Positions 5,520-7,182 of a stretch of 7,182 nt of DNA are shown piece by piece. The stretch spans positions 1-7,182 of the forward strand of contig CALCCX010000175.1 of the NCBI GenBank assembly GCA_937900165.1, in the 5' to 3' direction. Numbering within the stretch: the stretch's first letter is position 1; every line of letters starts with the position of its first letter. The notes under the pieces are model-generated. The model ran no database searches and was not told where the DNA came from. It worked only from the letters and a program-made list of their open reading frames with translations. A program made the translations under genes and the position numbers. The DNA comes from an uncultured Acidimicrobiia bacterium. Lineage in GTDB: Bacteria > Actinomycetota > Acidimicrobiia > Spongiisociales > Spongiisociaceae.

Positions 5520-6731
5520 TTGACGCTTCGTATCCTCACCCCCGGCCTCGGTGCCGTCTCCACCACCCTGATGGCCGGAATAATGCTTGCCCGCCGCGGA
5601 CTGGCCAAGCCGATCGGCTCGGTCACCGAATACGGGAACATCGACGGCCGCCTGCTCAAGGACGAATTGGTCTCCCTGGACGATATCGCGTTCGGCGCCT
5701 GGGACCCGTACAAGGGGACCGCGCTAGACGTCGCCAAACGGTCGAGCGTGTTGAGCGCCGAGCATTTGGCCGAGATCGCCGATGAGCTCGCAACGGTCGA
5801 GGCGCGCCCCGCTGTGTTTGATCGGTCTTGGGTCGAGGCGCTCACAGACGTAGACAACGTGGTCACTCCCGGCTCTTGGATGGACCAGGCAGAGACCCTG
5901 ATAGCCGACATCAACGCCTTTCGGGCCAACGGTGAGCGGCTCGTGATGATTTGGTGCGGGAGCACCGAAGCCTACCGCCCCCCAGGACCGGTTCACATGA
6001 ACCTCACCGACTTTGAGAGAGCCTTGAAGGAGGGCGATCCAACCATCGCCCCAAGCCAGGTCTATGCATATGCTGCGTTACGCAGCGGGGTACCGTACGC
6101 CAACGGCGCACCCAACGTCTCGGTCGAGATTCCGGCCCTCGTCGAGCTGGCAGAGAGCGAAAGGGTTCCAATTGCCGGCAAGGACTTCAAGACCGGTCAG
6201 ACCCTCATCAAGACGATCGTGGCGCCTGGGCTCCGCAGTCGGATGCTGGGAATCCGCGGATGGTTTTCTACAAACATCTTGGGCAACCTCGACGGTCTGG
6301 TGCTCGACCACCCGGACAACTTCCGGTCCAAAGAGGTCACCAAGCTCGGAGTGCTCGAAGACCTACTGCGTCCAGATGAACTCCCTGACCTCTACGGGAA
6401 CCTGGACCACGCGGTGCGGATCAACTATTACCCACCCAGGGGAGACGACAAGGAAGGCTGGGACAACATTGATCTGTTCGGGTGGATGAACTATCCCATG
6501 CAGCTAAAGATCGACTTCCTCTGCCGTGACAGCATCCTTGCGGCCCCAGTTGTTCTCGACCTCGCCAAGTTGCTTGATCTTGCCTCTACGTCTCGCAGAG
6601 GTGGGACTCAAGAGTGGCTCGGTTTCTATTTCAAGTCGCCAATGGAAGACTCAGACGGACAGATCGAACACGCCTTGTTCGAACAGGAGGAGCGGCTCTA
6701 CTCTGCCATCCGGTCGATGCTCGCCGACTAA
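5520..6731 (+). CDS. ino1: Inositol-3-phosphate synthase (myo-inositol-1-phosphate synthase)
   Basis: Converts glucose 6-phosphate to 1D-myo-inositol 3-phosphate with NAD+ as a recycled cofactor, the first step towards inositol, phosphatidylinositol and, in actinomycetes, mycothiol. The 403-residue product opens with an NAD-binding Rossmann turn LTPGLGAVSTTLMAG (6-20). It carries the family blocks IWCGSTE, APSQVYAYAALRSGVPYANGAP-type nucleotide-site segment, AGKDFKTGQT (about 219-227, Lys221 and Lys224), WFSTNILGNLDG, FRSKEVTKLGVLEDLL, and YYPPRGDDKEGWDNIDLFGW with Asp309-Asp310-Lys311. The TTG at 5520 is chosen for the AAGGAGG upstream and because the Rossmann strand follows immediately. It resembles the Bacteroidetes/Verrucomicrobia-like clade more than mycobacterial Ino1, and a stretch after IGSVTEYG seems shorter than in those relatives. 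It ends tail-to-tail with the next gene, sharing bases of the stop codons. Confidence 0.93.
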   Translation: MTLRILTPGLGAVSTTLMAGIMLARRGLAKPIGSVTEYGNIDGRLLKDELVSLDDIAFGAWDPYKGTALDVAKRSSVLSAEHLAEIADELATVEARPAVFDRSWVEALTDVDNVVTPGSWMDQAETLIADINAFRANGERLVMIWCGSTEAYRPPGPVHMNLTDFERALKEGDPTIAPSQVYAYAALRSGVPYANGAPNVSVEIPALVELAESERVPIAGKDFKTGQTLIKTIVAPGLRSRMLGIRGWFSTNILGNLDGLVLDHPDNFRSKEVTKLGVLEDLLRPDELPDLYGNLDHAVRINYYPPRGDDKEGWDNIDLFGWMNYPMQLKIDFLCRDSILAAPVVLDLAKLLDLASTSRRGGTQEWLGFYFKSPMEDSDGQIEHALFEQEERLYSAIRSMLAD

Positions 6732-7182
6732 GCCGAGGCCTCGTCGGAACGGGGAAGGGTCACAACGAGCTTGGTTCTCTCTCGGTGGGAGGCCACAGCA
6801 GCCGCCAACTCGGCGAAGTCCGGATCGATGTCAAAGTCGTAGCCGTCCCACCAACCGTCTCGTTCAGGTAAGTAGTGGCGGGCGGGGGCCATACCCGAAC
6901 CCAGGGCGATTGCCTTCATCTCCCTCTCGAGGTCGCGCCAGCGCTCGGCGGCCTCGCCTGGGGGGATCGGTCGCATGATGCTCACCGACACCCGCTGGCC
7001 ATATCGCAGTCTGGGCGAAAACGGATGCTCCCAAACTCGGTGGGTACCGGTGATCACGACTGGAAGGATCGGTCTGTCGAAACGTTTGGCGATGCGGAGC
7101 GGTCCGCCCTTGAATCCGAGTTCGATGCCCAGGATCGAGCCTTGCGGAAACATGACAAGGGATTCTCCTGCGGAGAATGCCT
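6728..7182 (-). CDS. Lysophospholipid acyltransferase (PlsC/AGPAT-like), 5'-truncated by window end
   Basis: The C-terminal 150 residues of a PlsC-family acyltransferase, which acylates lysophosphatidic acid or a related lysolipid at the membrane. The frame stays open to the window edge, reading AFSAGESLVMFPQGSILG, so the ATG at 7153 is internal and the catalytic HX4D motif lies outside. Visible family blocks are motif III as FPQGS (usually FPEGT), then GFKGGPLRIAKRF, then motif IV PILPVVITGTHRVW. A charged tail of about 90 residues ends in LPRSDEASA; its segment with RHYLPERDGWWDGYDFDIDPDF is not one I recognise. The stop TAG at 6730-6728 overlaps the ino1 stop, giving a 4-base convergent overlap. 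It may act with inositol synthesis in phospholipid production, but that is only proximity. The Glu-to-Gln change makes the exact substrate uncertain. Confidence 0.85.
   Translation of the reverse strand, partial: AFSAGESLVMFPQGSILGIELGFKGGPLRIAKRFDRPILPVVITGTHRVWEHPFSPRLRYGQRVSVSIMRPIPPGEAAERWRDLEREMKAIALGSGMAPARHYLPERDGWWDGYDFDIDPDFAELAAAVASHRERTKLVVTLPRSDEASA

Overview
The window looks like the end of a draft contig from a high-GC Gram-positive bacterium, most likely an actinomycete (Actinomycetota), possibly a deep-branching class such as Acidimicrobiia. The pointers are a DUF4032 protein, a deazaflavin (F420)-type DDN-family protein and a Gram-positive-type DapE, all typical of that phylum, plus G/C-biased third codon positions and TTG starts. 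The class-level placement is inference. Two genes (dapD and ino1) look more like non-mycobacterial versions of their families, so the organism is probably not a classical Mycobacterium/Streptomyces relative, or it has acquired those genes.

Layout. Bases 1-85 are not genomic: they are Illumina P5/Read-1 adapter with a poly-T run as on flow-cell oligos. From 86 to 2731 there is a tightly packed plus-strand operon for the succinylase branch of lysine/meso-diaminopimelate synthesis: a 5'-truncated aminotransferase (dapC-like), dapD and dapE. The genes overlap by 19 and 4 bases. Convergent to dapE, after 16 bases, is a minus-strand DUF4032/kinase-fold gene (2748-3956). A 212-base divergent spacer carrying a perfect 10-bp inverted repeat separates it from a small plus-strand DDN-family F420-binding oxidoreductase (4169-4573). 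That gene converges on a minus-strand LysR-type regulator (4595-5425). The regulator is divergent from an inositol-3-phosphate synthase (5520-6731), and an interrupted dyad symmetry lies between them and covers the regulator's start. The synthase ends tail-to-tail, with overlapping stop codons, against a truncated 1-acylglycerol-3-phosphate acyltransferase-like gene (6728-7182) that runs off the window.

Function. The dap genes carry out consecutive steps: DapD succinylates tetrahydrodipicolinate, the aminotransferase adds the amino group, and DapE removes succinate to give LL-diaminopimelate for peptidoglycan and lysine. The ino1 and plsC-like genes both belong to phospholipid/inositol metabolism, and the LysR protein is the obvious candidate regulator of ino1. 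No CRISPR, mobile element, tRNA or rRNA was seen. I found no convincing new multi-gene system. The points most worth checking are the regulatory dyads, the variant motifs in Ino1 and the PlsC-like protein, the mixed ancestry of the dap operon, and the adapter contamination.
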